A DNA stretch of 34,226 bases from Lachnospiraceae bacterium UBA3802 (GCA_002369155.1 DFEM01000188.1:1-34226); one strand, 5' to 3'; numbered from the stretch's first letter, positions 1 to 8,170 are shown. The notes: a model not told the origin generated them from the letters alone. Numbers and translations: made by a program.

Positions 1-67
1 CCTGCTTCATCAGATTGTTCATATTGCCGGGCATCATTCCGCCGGGGTATCCGCCTCTTTTTGCCAT
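1..67 (-). CDS. ybaB: YbaB/EbfC family nucleoid-associated protein (N-terminal fragment)
   Basis: Only the first 22 codons are in the window; the gene runs off the left edge. The fragment begins MAKRGGYPGG and continues with Met/Asn-rich residues to MNNLMKQ, the typical start of Firmicutes YbaB/EbfC proteins. These are small dimeric DNA-binding proteins encoded directly downstream of dnaX in many bacteria. A strong GGAGGAA ribosome site lies at 73-80. The gene follows dnaX on the same strand after a 33-base gap, so co-transcription is likely. The identity rests on this short N-terminus plus the dnaX neighbourhood. Confidence 0.85.
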   Translation of the reverse strand, partial: MAKRGGYPGGMMPGNMNNLMKQ

Positions 68-100
68 TGTTAATTCCTCCTGGATTTAGTTTCTTTTTTA

Positions 101-1681
101 TTAAAATTCCTCTTCCGAGAAATCATCATCTGTCTCAATCTCCATATTGGGAGTCTTGGAATGCGGTATCTTATCGTACTTACCGCCCTTTTCATCCAAT
201 ACGAGTTCAAAGTTCACTTCTTTTCTGACGCGTTCGTTGAGTATTCCCTGAAGATGTTTCTTTCGCTCGGGATCTTTGAGTCCTTCGTAAGTCATCTCTG
301 ACTGGCAGACCAAAAGAAGCGTGTCGGGCTTTGCTGAATCCATCGAGCATTCAACCTTGCTCATAAAGCCTTTTACAAGTGCTTCCGCATTGTCGACAAG
401 CGAACTCCATTCATCCGCTATCTGCTGGATATCCGCGGGTATTGCGGCCGGAAGTTCAATTTTTTTTTCAACTTCGACATTACCGGGTTTTGCCGTTCCT
501 TCCGTCTGCGTCACTACCGTAAAAGAACCGCTTTCAAGTTTCTTTTCGATATCTCTTATTCGGTCCATAATCGCATCGCTCTTACGGTCCATCTGCGGCA
601 CGCAAAGTTTGATAAGCGTCATCTCGGTTAGGATTCTTCCCTGCGTGGTAAGCTTAAGCGAGCCTGTAAGTTCGGAAAGAACCCTTATATATCTCATGAT
701 GGTTCCAAGCTCTGCCTTTTTTGCATCGGCCTTCATCTCCTCAAGACTCTCGCTCGTAACATCGAGAATTTCAGCCGGAGCATCGGAGCTTTTAATTATC
801 ATCAGGTTTCTTAAATACCATGTGAAGTCCGCAACAAATCTTCCGATTTCGGTACCCGCAATGACTACTTCTTCCAGATCTTTTATTACAGCCGTAACAT
901 CCTGTTTGACTACATCGTTAAAAATTTTGCTGTAAATATCCGTCTTGACGGCTCCGAGAGCTACCAAGACTTTGTCGAGCGTCAGCTCTTCCTTCGGATA
1001 AAAGGCTATGCACTGATCAAGTAAAGAAAGGCCGTCTCTCATCGATCCGTCTGCCGCTTTGGCAACGTATCTTAAAGCTTCGTCGGTTGCCTGCACGTTT
1101 TCTCTGTCGGTGAGTTCCCTCATCCTTCCGGTAATCGTCTCAAGCGGAATTCTCTTGAAATCATATCTTTGACAACGTGACATGATTGTAACGAGAATCT
1201 TGTGTGCTTCGGTTGTCGCAAGGATAAAAATCACATGCTCGGGCGGTTCTTCAAGCGTTTTTAAAAGTGCATTGAACGCTTCCGGTGAAAGGTTGTGCGC
1301 CTCATCGATAATGTATACTTTGTACTTTCCTCTTGTCGGTCTGTAATCAACTTCCTTGATAAGTTCACGAATATTGTCGACACCGCTGTTTGATGCGGCG
1401 TCCATCTCTATCATGTTTAAGGAAGTGCCGTTTGCTATGGCCTTGCAGGTCTCGCATTCCCCACACGGATTTCCGTCCACGGGATGCTCGCAGTTGACTG
1501 CTCTCGCCATAATCTTTGCAAGAGTGGTCTTACCTGTACCTCTTGTTCCGCAGAAAAGATATGCATGACCGATACGGTTTTGTATTATTTGGTTTTTTAA
1601 TGTTGTGACTATCGCTTCCTGGCCTCTTACCTCGTCAAAAGTCTGAGGTCGGAATTTGCGATACAATGCCATATATGACAT
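101..1681 (-). CDS. dnaX: DNA polymerase III subunit gamma/tau
   Basis: ATPase of the replicative clamp loader; it opens the beta clamp and, as tau, ties polymerase cores to the helicase. The 526-residue protein starts MSYMALYRKFRPQ. It has Walker A GTRGTGKT at residues 45-52, four zinc cysteines (C64, C73, C76, C79), Walker B DEAH at 126-129 and the sensor SRC at 168-170. The C-terminal third is variable and acidic. The GAGGAAAT ribosome site lies inside the last codons of the upstream glycosidase gene, with 1 base between that stop and this ATG, so the two are translationally coupled. ybaB follows. Oddity: bases 460-468 are an uninterrupted A9 run on the coding strand (codons 405-408). A one-base slip there leads to a stop at once or soon after, giving a gamma-like product. 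Confidence 0.97.
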   Translation of the reverse strand: MSYMALYRKFRPQTFDEVRGQEAIVTTLKNQIIQNRIGHAYLFCGTRGTGKTTLAKIMARAVNCEHPVDGNPCGECETCKAIANGTSLNMIEMDAASNSGVDNIRELIKEVDYRPTRGKYKVYIIDEAHNLSPEAFNALLKTLEEPPEHVIFILATTEAHKILVTIMSRCQRYDFKRIPLETITGRMRELTDRENVQATDEALRYVAKAADGSMRDGLSLLDQCIAFYPKEELTLDKVLVALGAVKTDIYSKIFNDVVKQDVTAVIKDLEEVVIAGTEIGRFVADFTWYLRNLMIIKSSDAPAEILDVTSESLEEMKADAKKAELGTIMRYIRVLSELTGSLKLTTQGRILTEMTLIKLCVPQMDRKSDAIMDRIRDIEKKLESGSFTVVTQTEGTAKPGNVEVEKKIELPAAIPADIQQIADEWSSLVDNAEALVKGFMSKVECSMDSAKPDTLLLVCQSEMTYEGLKDPERKKHLQGILNERVRKEVNFELVLDEKGGKYDKIPHSKTPNMEIETDDDFSEEEF

Positions 1682-1682
1682 A

Positions 1683-2627
1683 TTATTTCCTCATAATATC
1701 CTTCATCATCAAACCGCAGGGTGACAAATCATCATCAGTAAAGCCAAAAGTCTTATCGCATTTTGAAGCGATTATCGAAGATGTCTCGGCCTTGTTGGAA
1801 AGATTCCAGATGATGTAGCTTATCTTCTCGCTGTTTAAAAGATCTATCCATTTTTCGGATTCTTCAACGTTAATGTCTCCGTCACCGTCGGCGCGTCCGA
1901 CACCGAATTCGGTTACAAAAATGGGAAGGCCCTTGCTTCTTGCATATTTAAATTTGTCACGCAAAGCATCACGATGAGTGTCTGCATAAAAATGAAGCGT
2001 GTACATTATATTTTCATAATCAAGAGGCGCATCGGCAGCTTTATCCACACCCTGTGACCAGATTGTGGTTCCGACGATGATAACCTTTGTGTCATCAATT
2101 GCCTTGATTACGGGAATCACTTCTCTTGCGTAGTTTTTAATCTGATCCCATGTGACCTCTTCCTTTGTCTCAAGGTTCATGTTGGGCTCATTGCAGATTT
2201 CGTAGATAACATTGTCGTATTTTTTGAGTTTAACGCAGATGCTCTTAAAAAATCTGACGGCCATATCCGTATGCATGTTGGGATCATAGTCGAGCAGAAT
2301 ATGCCAGTCAACCATGCAGTAAAGCCCGAGGCTGTCGCATATCTCAACGCCCTTGACGATAATATCCTCAAGTTCCGCTCTGTGCGCATCACCGGAATCG
2401 GCATAACCGTTGTGGTTATCCGCAAATCCCGAATACATGGCAAGACGCATGATGCTGACATTATATTCATCTCTGAACTGCTTAAAAGCCTTTTCGTTAA
2501 CGTACTGCGGGTATTCATTCAGATTGTGAGTACTGATACCCTTTAACTGTACGATGTTTCCGTTTTCACCAATGAGGTTTTTACCCTCAACGTGCAATTT
2601 TCCGTATTTTTCAAATGGTGTTGCCAT
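1683..2627 (-). CDS. Glycoside hydrolase family 5 (endoglucanase-like), apparently cytoplasmic
   Basis: Probable beta-1,4-glucan hydrolase. The 314-residue protein is essentially just a GH5 (beta/alpha)8 catalytic domain. It has an N-terminal LHVEGKNLIGENGNIVQLKG block typical of subfamily GH5_2, H109 in VDWH, acid/base E147 in CNEPN, HFY at 212-214 and nucleophile E240 in VTEFG. No signal peptide, carbohydrate-binding module or dockerin is visible, so the enzyme should stay inside the cell and act on imported oligosaccharides, unlike classical secreted cellulases. The ATG has a GGAGGG ribosome site at 2632-2637. The gene leads the unit with dnaX and ybaB. Family and catalytic residues are seen; the substrate (cellulose, glucan or other oligosaccharide) is inference. 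Confidence 0.9.
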   Translation of the reverse strand: MATPFEKYGKLHVEGKNLIGENGNIVQLKGISTHNLNEYPQYVNEKAFKQFRDEYNVSIMRLAMYSGFADNHNGYADSGDAHRAELEDIIVKGVEICDSLGLYCMVDWHILLDYDPNMHTDMAVRFFKSICVKLKKYDNVIYEICNEPNMNLETKEEVTWDQIKNYAREVIPVIKAIDDTKVIIVGTTIWSQGVDKAADAPLDYENIMYTLHFYADTHRDALRDKFKYARSKGLPIFVTEFGVGRADGDGDINVEESEKWIDLLNSEKISYIIWNLSNKAETSSIIASKCDKTFGFTDDDLSPCGLMMKDIMRK

Positions 2628-2681
2628 ATAACCCTCCGATATTTAACCGCTAATCCTCTTTGTCGCATAAACCGACTTCTT

Positions 2682-2687
2682 ATTATA
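2682..2687 (-). promoter_or_regulatory. Extended -10 promoter for the GH5-dnaX-ybaB unit
   Basis: The minus strand reads TGGTATAAT here: a perfect TATAAT with the TGn extension. No good -35 box is found 16-18 bases upstream. It lies 55 bases before the GH5 start codon and downstream of the terminator of the preceding gene. Confidence 0.55.
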
Positions 2688-2744
2688 CCATGTTTCACTT
2701 CCAAATACCATCTTTAAATGCTCTTTGAAAACAGTGTCCCGACA

Positions 2745-2776
2745 ATAAAAAAAGACGGCATCTTTTACGATGCCGC
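2745..2776 (-). terminator. Rho-independent terminator after the DUF6056 gene
   Basis: On the minus strand a 7-bp perfect stem (CGGCATC with GATGCCG, 2756-2762 and 2769-2775) with a 6-base loop is followed by T7. It starts 10 bases past the stop codon of the membrane protein gene ending at 2786, and separates that gene from the GH5 promoter. Confidence 0.88.
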
Positions 2777-2785
2777 CGCCCTTTG

Positions 2786-4258
2786 TCAGGGTTCTTTATA
2801 ATTCACTTTAACACTTCTTAATCCGTAAAAATATGCAAACGCATCATTGTTAAAATCGTTCGTATCCGCGGACAAATCTCCCACATACAGGAAATGATCG
2901 AGTCTTTCGGGAACATCGAATGCCTCAAATTCCACATCTTCCCAAGGAGCATTTTTTACCTTAAACATCCTTATGTCATTTTGCTCAGCGTAGTAATCTG
3001 CCTCCCCGCTCAAAAGACTTACCGCGGCATTAGCCTGATTGGGGATGATATATGTCTCCATAATCGGACGAAGGGGAATCAGCGCCACAAACAAAATAAT
3101 AAGTACCGCTTCCGTTACGGCAATGAAAATCCCCGTTCTGCTTTTTCCTTTGCCGATTGCTTTAAAGATTGTAAGCACAATCACAAAATACACGAAAAAT
3201 ACCGTGATAATCATCATGTAAAAGCATATATCAAAAAGCCTTGCAGGTCCGCTGTTGTTTTGTGCATAAAAAGTTGCCGTCTCACTCGACGAGAAAATAA
3301 GAAACGCAATTACCGAAAGTATCAGCGGATGTTTGATCTTCCCTTTGGTTTCATCGGCTATAAGCACAAATACAGGGGTTAGAAGCATAAGCGAAACAAA
3401 AGTAAAAATGCCGTTCCAATGGAAGATAAATTTTCCTCCCTGGATCACTGATTTGGCGATGGCTTTTATCGGAGTGGTTCCGATTGTACTCTCTCCTCTT
3501 ATGCTGTTGCCGGGAGCAAGAATGCTGACAGTAAGTCCAAGGAGCAAAAAGAAGAGGATTAAAGCAAGCGCAATTATTGCCTTTTTATCTTTTTTCAAAA
3601 TTGTAATAAACAGTATTGTCGCCGTTAAAAGAATCGTCGGAAGAAGCGAAGCATAATTACCGCCTGCAATAAAAAGAGCAAGCAGGCAAAGAAAAACCGC
3701 CGTGATTATTTTTTTGTTTGTAAGAAATCTAAATAACAGTCCGAAGAAAATCAAAGAAAGTGCAAGAAATCCCGTGTAATACATCGAGCCGTTGTACCAG
3801 TAAAAAGTCTCTCCGCATGAAGGCACTTCGGATATGCAGACTAATGACAAAAGCGATGACACCGCAATCCACGAGTGAACCATGTTTTTATCTTTTCTGA
3901 CAATCACGGGATGAAGCATGTAAAAAATGCTTCCGGTTAAAAACAAAAGAATAACCGAAGGGTAGATTTTATAAAAGATCTCTCCGAAAAGCTGGGGAGG
4001 AAGGTGCATAAGAAACATGGCGGAGTAAGTTCCCTGCCATATCATATACTGATCAACGGTTCCTTTTATCGCAGCAGGTATAACGGAAAGGAAATTGCCG
4101 CTTTGGCGTAAAGCAAAAATCGCCTCTCTCGCATAATAATAGTCATCACCCACGGGATGGGTATAAAAACCCATAACCATGAGCGGTATGAGACTGAGTA
4201 TAAGTGCGATTAAGGCGATATAGGAAATAATATTTGTATATTTTTTTATAAATGCCAT
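2786..4258 (-). CDS. Polytopic membrane protein, DUF6056-type (copy 1)
   Basis: A 490-residue protein with about ten or more hydrophobic helices from residue 10 to about 400, then a soluble tail of about 85 residues. Its layout recalls GT-C membrane glycosyltransferases. An acidic DD pair (D38-D39 in VGDDYYY) follows the first helix, then WQGTYS at 74-79, YWYN at 153-156 and an APGN motif in the middle. The same landmarks occur in the gene at 31068-32552, so the two are paralogues. I read it as DUF6056; the family's function is not established. Neighbours do not define its role: bioY lies upstream and a terminator follows directly. No clear ribosome site precedes the ATG, but the hydrophobic start fits. 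A transfer or flippase role in the cell envelope is speculation. Confidence 0.75.
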   Translation of the reverse strand: MAFIKKYTNIISYIALIALILSLIPLMVMGFYTHPVGDDYYYAREAIFALRQSGNFLSVIPAAIKGTVDQYMIWQGTYSAMFLMHLPPQLFGEIFYKIYPSVILLFLTGSIFYMLHPVIVRKDKNMVHSWIAVSSLLSLVCISEVPSCGETFYWYNGSMYYTGFLALSLIFFGLLFRFLTNKKIITAVFLCLLALFIAGGNYASLLPTILLTATILFITILKKDKKAIIALALILFFLLLGLTVSILAPGNSIRGESTIGTTPIKAIAKSVIQGGKFIFHWNGIFTFVSLMLLTPVFVLIADETKGKIKHPLILSVIAFLIFSSSETATFYAQNNSGPARLFDICFYMMIITVFFVYFVIVLTIFKAIGKGKSRTGIFIAVTEAVLIILFVALIPLRPIMETYIIPNQANAAVSLLSGEADYYAEQNDIRMFKVKNAPWEDVEFEAFDVPERLDHFLYVGDLSADTNDFNNDAFAYFYGLRSVKVNYKEP

Positions 4259-4305
4259 TTGAATATGATTTCTTTGAAAAACGATTATTCCGAAAACCGT
4301 TTTTT

Positions 4306-4314
4306 ATTATATCA
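4306..4314 (-). promoter_or_regulatory. Extended -10 promoter for DUF6056 gene copy 1
   Basis: The minus strand reads TGATATAAT (TGn plus perfect TATAAT) in the 72-base gap between the bioY stop and the DUF6056 start. The -35 region is poor. The transcript would start about 40 bases before the ATG. Confidence 0.5.
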
Positions 4315-4330
4315 TTTTTTTCAAATGAAA

Positions 4331-4900
4331 TCACTTGGCGGTATCTGTTTGCGCGCTCATTTTTCTTACCGCACTTCTGACGGGGATTCCGACTGCCACG
4401 GCTATTGCCATTTTAACGGCATCAGCGGGAATAAAAGGAATTACGCCTGCCATAAGAGCAGCCTTGAAAGTCATCTTCAGGGAAATTGCAAGCCAGGCTG
4501 TTCCGAGTGCGTAGCAAAGAATCGTTCCAAGAATCATTCCGAGTATGTGAAGCGGAATCTTTTTTTCAAACTTCGTAATAAAGAATCCTGCCGTCAGAGA
4601 AAGGAAAATATATCCTATCATGTAGCCGCCGGTGGGTCCCAAAAGTTTGGCGGCACCCGATGTGAATCCCGCAAATACGGGTACTCCGACAAAACCGATC
4701 AAAAGATATAAAAGACAGCTTACCGTTCCCCAAAGCCATCCGTTAACATATACCGCAAAAAAGATACCGAGAATCCCGAGTGAAATGGGCACGGGGCTTA
4801 TCGGCAAAGTTAAAGACAAAGGTCCGAGAACACATATAATTGCGGTAGATAAAGCTACTTTTGTTATTGTAATAGCATTGATTTTTTGTTTTTGTGTCAT
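4331..4900 (-). CDS. bioY: Biotin ECF transporter S component BioY
   Basis: The substrate-binding membrane subunit that captures biotin, usually energised by a shared EcfAAT module encoded elsewhere. The 189-residue protein has about six hydrophobic helices and BioY landmarks: ISPVPISLG, then AGFTSGAAKLLGPTGGYMIGY in the middle. The start chosen is the ATG at 4900 (MTQKQK), which has a GGAG ribosome site 6-7 bases upstream; an in-frame ATG 12 codons earlier (4936) would lie inside the promoter and operator region. It is divergent from birA, whose product is the expected biotin-responsive repressor, so the pair forms a simple biotin uptake and sensing unit. No biotin synthesis gene is visible in the window, consistent with dependence on uptake, though this is not proof of auxotrophy. 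Confidence 0.94.
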   Translation of the reverse strand: MTQKQKINAITITKVALSTAIICVLGPLSLTLPISPVPISLGILGIFFAVYVNGWLWGTVSCLLYLLIGFVGVPVFAGFTSGAAKLLGPTGGYMIGYIFLSLTAGFFITKFEKKIPLHILGMILGTILCYALGTAWLAISLKMTFKAALMAGVIPFIPADAVKMAIAVAVGIPVRSAVRKMSAQTDTAK

Positions 4901-4915
4901 GATAATCTCCATTCG

Positions 4916-4992
4916 ATTGTTTACATTTTCAATCACGGAGTTTACAATACAGTCAGTGCATCGTCAACCCGTTTTGCAAAAGAGTTTACAAT
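4916..4992. promoter_or_regulatory. Divergent bioY/birA promoters with two BirA-operator-like repeats
   Basis: The 11-mer GAGTTTACAAT occurs twice, at 4938-4948 and 4982-4992 (44 bases apart). Read on minus each contains TTGTAAACT, 8 of 9 matches to the known BirA half-site TTGTAAACC. Each is paired 15 bases away with an imperfect inverted arm: ATTGTTTAC (4916-4924) and ATCGTCAAC (4960-4968). A bioY promoter (TTGACG, 17 bases, TAAACT; minus, -35 at 4962-4967 and -10 at 4939-4944) and a birA promoter (TTTACA, 17 bases, TACAAT; plus, 4920-4948) overlap these repeats. Bound BirA would therefore block both. The arm spacing is slightly shorter than in classical operators. Confidence 0.6.
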
Positions 4993-5024
4993 TCGCAAAA
5001 AACAATTTTTAAAGAGGAATAAAA

Positions 5025-6023
5025 GTGATAAAAGAAAACGAACCTTCAACAAAAGATAAAGTATTAAATATTCTTAAACAGCATTCCAACACTTTCGTTT
5101 CAGGTCAGGAAATCGCCGACACACTGTTTCTGACGAGAGCCTGCATCTGGAAAGCCATTAAGAATCTTCGTGAAAGCGGATATACAATCGAGTCCGTAAC
5201 CAACAAAGGATACAGACTGCTTTCTTCCTTTGACAACATCAATACGGATTTTATTTCAGCGCATCTTAAAAAAGATACAACTCTCAATATTCATTATTAT
5301 GAAGAAGTCTCATCCACAAATGATATCGTAAAGCAGATGCATGAAGGAAATGACGATCTTTTGATAATCGCAAATTCTCAGTTAAACGGAAGGGGTCGAA
5401 AGGGAAGAACCTTCTTTTCTCCAAAGGATACGGGACTTTACTTTTCACTTTTAATCCGCCCGGAAATTCCTTTTTCCAAAGCAACATACTTAACGTGCAT
5501 CGCAGCCGAATCCCTTGTTCTTTCCGTAAAAGACACGCTTGGCATCGATGTCTCGATTAAATGGGTAAACGATATTTTTCTCGGCGAAAAAAAGATTGCC
5601 GGAATTCTTACCGAGACCTTCGGTTCGCTCGAAGAAGAATTCCCCGAATATGTCATCGTGGGAGTCGGCATAAACCTTTATCCCTTCAGCGAAGATTTGC
5701 CCTCCGACATTAAAAAAAGAGCCGGTTTTCTCGTTAAAGGCGGCAAAAGCGTGGACAATTTAAAAAACCTGCTCTGTGTAAATTTCCTGAATCATTTCTT
5801 TGAATTTTTAAAGGATATCGACAAAAAAACTTTCCTTAAAGGATACCGCAAACACTCCAATCTGATCGGCAAATACGTGCAGATCAACTCTTCGAATCCT
5901 TCGTCCAAAAAAGAATATGCACTCGTTACCGGTATCGACGACGAGTGCAGATTGTTGGTTACATTTGATAATAAAAAGAAAATGGCTTTGCTCGGAAAAG
6001 AAGTAAGTGTCGTAAAATACTAA
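5025..6023 (+). CDS. birA: Bifunctional biotin ligase / biotin operon repressor
   Basis: Activates biotin with ATP and attaches it to a lysine of carboxylase carrier proteins; when no acceptor is left, the biotinyl-AMP form represses transcription. The 332 residues comprise an N-terminal winged helix (about 8-65, with LTRACIWKAIKNLRESGY as recognition region), a ligase core with the biotinyl-AMP motif GRGRKGR near 122, KWVND and KIAGILTE, and an SH3-like C-terminal domain. The DNA-binding domain shows this is the regulatory class. The start is GTG with the ribosome site AGAGGAA 6 bases upstream. It is divergent from bioY, and its last 4 bases overlap the last 4 of the convergent EAL gene. Confidence 0.96.
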   Translation: MIKENEPSTKDKVLNILKQHSNTFVSGQEIADTLFLTRACIWKAIKNLRESGYTIESVTNKGYRLLSSFDNINTDFISAHLKKDTTLNIHYYEEVSSTNDIVKQMHEGNDDLLIIANSQLNGRGRKGRTFFSPKDTGLYFSLLIRPEIPFSKATYLTCIAAESLVLSVKDTLGIDVSIKWVNDIFLGEKKIAGILTETFGSLEEEFPEYVIVGVGINLYPFSEDLPSDIKKRAGFLVKGGKSVDNLKNLLCVNFLNHFFEFLKDIDKKTFLKGYRKHSNLIGKYVQINSSNPSSKKEYALVTGIDDECRLLVTFDNKKKMALLGKEVSVVKY

Positions 6024-8002
6024 TCCTGTTTCATCCTGTAATCTTTTCGGCTTATCCTCTTTGCTATCTCTTCTTTTGAAACGGCCCTGTCGAAATAAAA
6101 GCCCTGAACTATGCCGACTCCGAGATTCTGAAGTATCTCCTGCTGCTTTTCGTTTTCAACTCCTTCGGCAACTATCTTCATGTTGATGGCTTTGGCAAGA
6201 TTAACAATATGCGTAAGGATTGTAACATCTTTTTCAAATGCATTGTCGATAAAACTTTTATCAATCTTCAAAGTATCAAAATCAGCCTCACGAAGCAAAC
6301 TCAGCGATGCCGCGCCGCATCCGAAATCATCTACCGCAACTTTATATCCGAGTTCGTGAAGTTCGCTGACAAATTCCTTGAGTACTCCGAGAGGGTACTC
6401 ATCATTGGTCTCCGTAATCTCAATTTCTATAAGATCTTTGGGTATACCCGCATTGCAGACAATGGTATCTATGTCTTTCGCAAGGTTTTTGTTAACTAGA
6501 TTTCTTCTGGAAAAATTAACCGATATTGTGGGAATATCTAGCCCTTCCTCCATCCATTCTTTGATATCTTCGCAGACACTTTTCAAAATATAAAAATCGA
6601 GTGCGCACACCGTATCGTTCTTCTCCATTACGGGAATGAACTTGCCGGGAGTAATAATCTCTCCGCCGTGAAACCATCTTGCCAAAGCCTCCGCGCCGCA
6701 AAGGACATTGTTTTCAATATCAACCTTGGGCTGATAGTAAGGAGAAAACTCATGATTGACGATTCCTTCAAGAAGCATCGTGCTGTAAAGTCTCTCGTTG
6801 TCAATCTTCTCCTTTAATTCTTTGGTCATATAATCCACGCTCTTTTTGCTGACGGTCTTGGCATACAAAAGAGCCGTAAATGCATTGGCGAGAATATCTT
6901 CGCCCTTTATGTTTTCCTCGTCGATTTCGTATACGCCGGCTATTGCCGAAACCACAACTTCACCGTTTTTGTCTTCTTTTGGACCATATGTAAATTCAAT
7001 AAGTGTTCCGCTTAAGAATTCGAGAATCTTTTCAAGATTTTCTTTTTTGATTATAACCACGAAATGATCGCTTCCCTGTCTGGCGGCAATTTCACCGGGA
7101 GCCAGTATACCCTTAAGTTTTCCTGCATATTCCCTTAATACAAAATCTCCGGCTTTCATTCCGTATTTTCTGTTGATTTCGGAGAATTTGCATATGTCAA
7201 AGAAAACTGCCGAATATGAAGTCAGTCTCGATCTTTTTCTTAACGAATAAAGTTTTTCTATGCATCCGTGTTCGTTGTATAATCCCGTTCTGACCTCGAG
7301 TTTGGAAACACGCAGAATTTCCCTGCTTTGAGAAATGCTGTTTTCGACAAACATCATGATAAGCGCAAAACCGATGGCTATATTCGAAAATGAAATTCCA
7401 TAGGTATTTAACTGAAGAAGCATTCCGACTGCGGGAAGCATCAGATATGTAAGAATAGAGAAAAACTTTAATTTTTCAATCTTGTTTCTGTATTGAATAA
7501 TGACCGTAAATAAAAGGATTAACCCGATTCCGGGGAAAACGGAATTCAGGAAATATAACCGGCCTCTGTGATAAAAATTCTTATCATCAAAATAATAGAG
7601 GAAATCTGAAAACTGAGCAATAACAACAAGAAGGAATCCCAAAACCGCCATAAGGTAAACAATTCGAAGTCTTGTTTTTCCGGGTACTCTTCCTATCAGG
7701 CCGGTAGCGCCGAAAAGCTGGACTGCAACATAGGATGCGAATGTGAAAAGAATGGCATGCCACAAAGTGAACATAAAGAAGTTTGCTGTTCTTGTACCAT
7801 AGTAATTAACCTCTGTTCCTCTTTCGAGCATATATGTCCAGAAGTCGCTAAAAAGAAGCAAACCCGCAAGGAAATTGCCTACCATAACTATTCTGTTGCT
7901 TAAATTTTTACGGTCCGCGGTAATGACATTTAATGCCATAAAGAACGAAACCATAAAACAGAAAGCTGCCTCAAAAAGCAGAAACGCCTGCTGAATACCC
8001 AT
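6020..8002 (-). CDS. Membrane EAL-domain c-di-GMP phosphodiesterase with degenerate GGDEF
   Basis: Predicted to hydrolyse c-di-GMP to pGpG at the membrane. Residues 1-225 hold about seven hydrophobic helices, a likely sensor. A GGDEF domain (about 235-395) reads GSDHF at 310-314 and lacks one metal-site aspartate, so cyclase activity is unlikely; such domains often bind GTP and activate the neighbouring EAL domain. The EAL domain (about 405-650) keeps E438 of EAL, SVNFS, the E.TE motif, D558-D559 in VDDFG, K582, EGVE near 613 and Q633, the set needed for catalysis. The ribosome site AAGGAG lies 11 bases before the ATG. It converges on birA with a 4-base overlap and no terminator between, so the two transcripts must overlap. 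Confidence 0.9.
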   Translation of the reverse strand: MGIQQAFLLFEAAFCFMVSFFMALNVITADRKNLSNRIVMVGNFLAGLLLFSDFWTYMLERGTEVNYYGTRTANFFMFTLWHAILFTFASYVAVQLFGATGLIGRVPGKTRLRIVYLMAVLGFLLVVIAQFSDFLYYFDDKNFYHRGRLYFLNSVFPGIGLILLFTVIIQYRNKIEKLKFFSILTYLMLPAVGMLLQLNTYGISFSNIAIGFALIMMFVENSISQSREILRVSKLEVRTGLYNEHGCIEKLYSLRKRSRLTSYSAVFFDICKFSEINRKYGMKAGDFVLREYAGKLKGILAPGEIAARQGSDHFVVIIKKENLEKILEFLSGTLIEFTYGPKEDKNGEVVVSAIAGVYEIDEENIKGEDILANAFTALLYAKTVSKKSVDYMTKELKEKIDNERLYSTMLLEGIVNHEFSPYYQPKVDIENNVLCGAEALARWFHGGEIITPGKFIPVMEKNDTVCALDFYILKSVCEDIKEWMEEGLDIPTISVNFSRRNLVNKNLAKDIDTIVCNAGIPKDLIEIEITETNDEYPLGVLKEFVSELHELGYKVAVDDFGCGAASLSLLREADFDTLKIDKSFIDNAFEKDVTILTHIVNLAKAINMKIVAEGVENEKQQEILQNLGVGIVQGFYFDRAVSKEEIAKRISRKDYRMKQD

Positions 8003-8035
8003 TTATTCATTTGCTCCTTCGAAATACACTATAAA

Positions 8036-8041
8036 ATTATA
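8036..8041 (-). promoter_or_regulatory. Promoter -10 for the EAL gene
   Basis: The minus strand reads CCGATATAAT, with a perfect TATAAT. The best -35 is TTGAGA, 19 bases upstream, which is longer than ideal. The same bases also contain GCCGATAT, close to a sigma-28 -10, but no TAAA lies 15 bases upstream, so a housekeeping promoter is preferred. It lies 34 bases before the start codon. Confidence 0.5.
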
Positions 8042-8120
8042 TCGGCATTTATTTCATTTTTCTCAACCGTTTTCCGATTTTGTCATATAAAAAAATGTTG
8101 AATCAATCAATATTCGGTTA

Positions 8121-8154
8121 ATTAAAAACACCCCGCCGAACACAGTCGACGGGG
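8121..8154 (-). terminator. Terminator after the 8.2-8.8 kb gene
   Basis: On minus, a 9-bp stem with one mismatch (8131-8139 with 8146-8154, CCCCG core) and a 6-base loop is followed by GTTTTTAAT. It starts 17 bases after the stop codon of the gene ending at 8171 and ends the flagellar-accessory cluster on this side. Confidence 0.85.
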
Positions 8155-8170
8155 CAAAAGATATTTGGTT

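Noticed and set aside
4277..4304. AAAAACG/CGTTTTT hairpin between bioY and the DUF6056 gene
   Set aside because: The stem is almost all A-T with a 14-base loop and lies downstream of the -10 box at 4306; too weak to call a terminator for bioY.
8036..8046. GCCGATAT as a sigma-28 -10 for the EAL gene
   Set aside because: No TAAA lies 15 bases upstream (the bases are TGAG), and a perfect TATAAT overlaps it, so a housekeeping promoter is the simpler reading.
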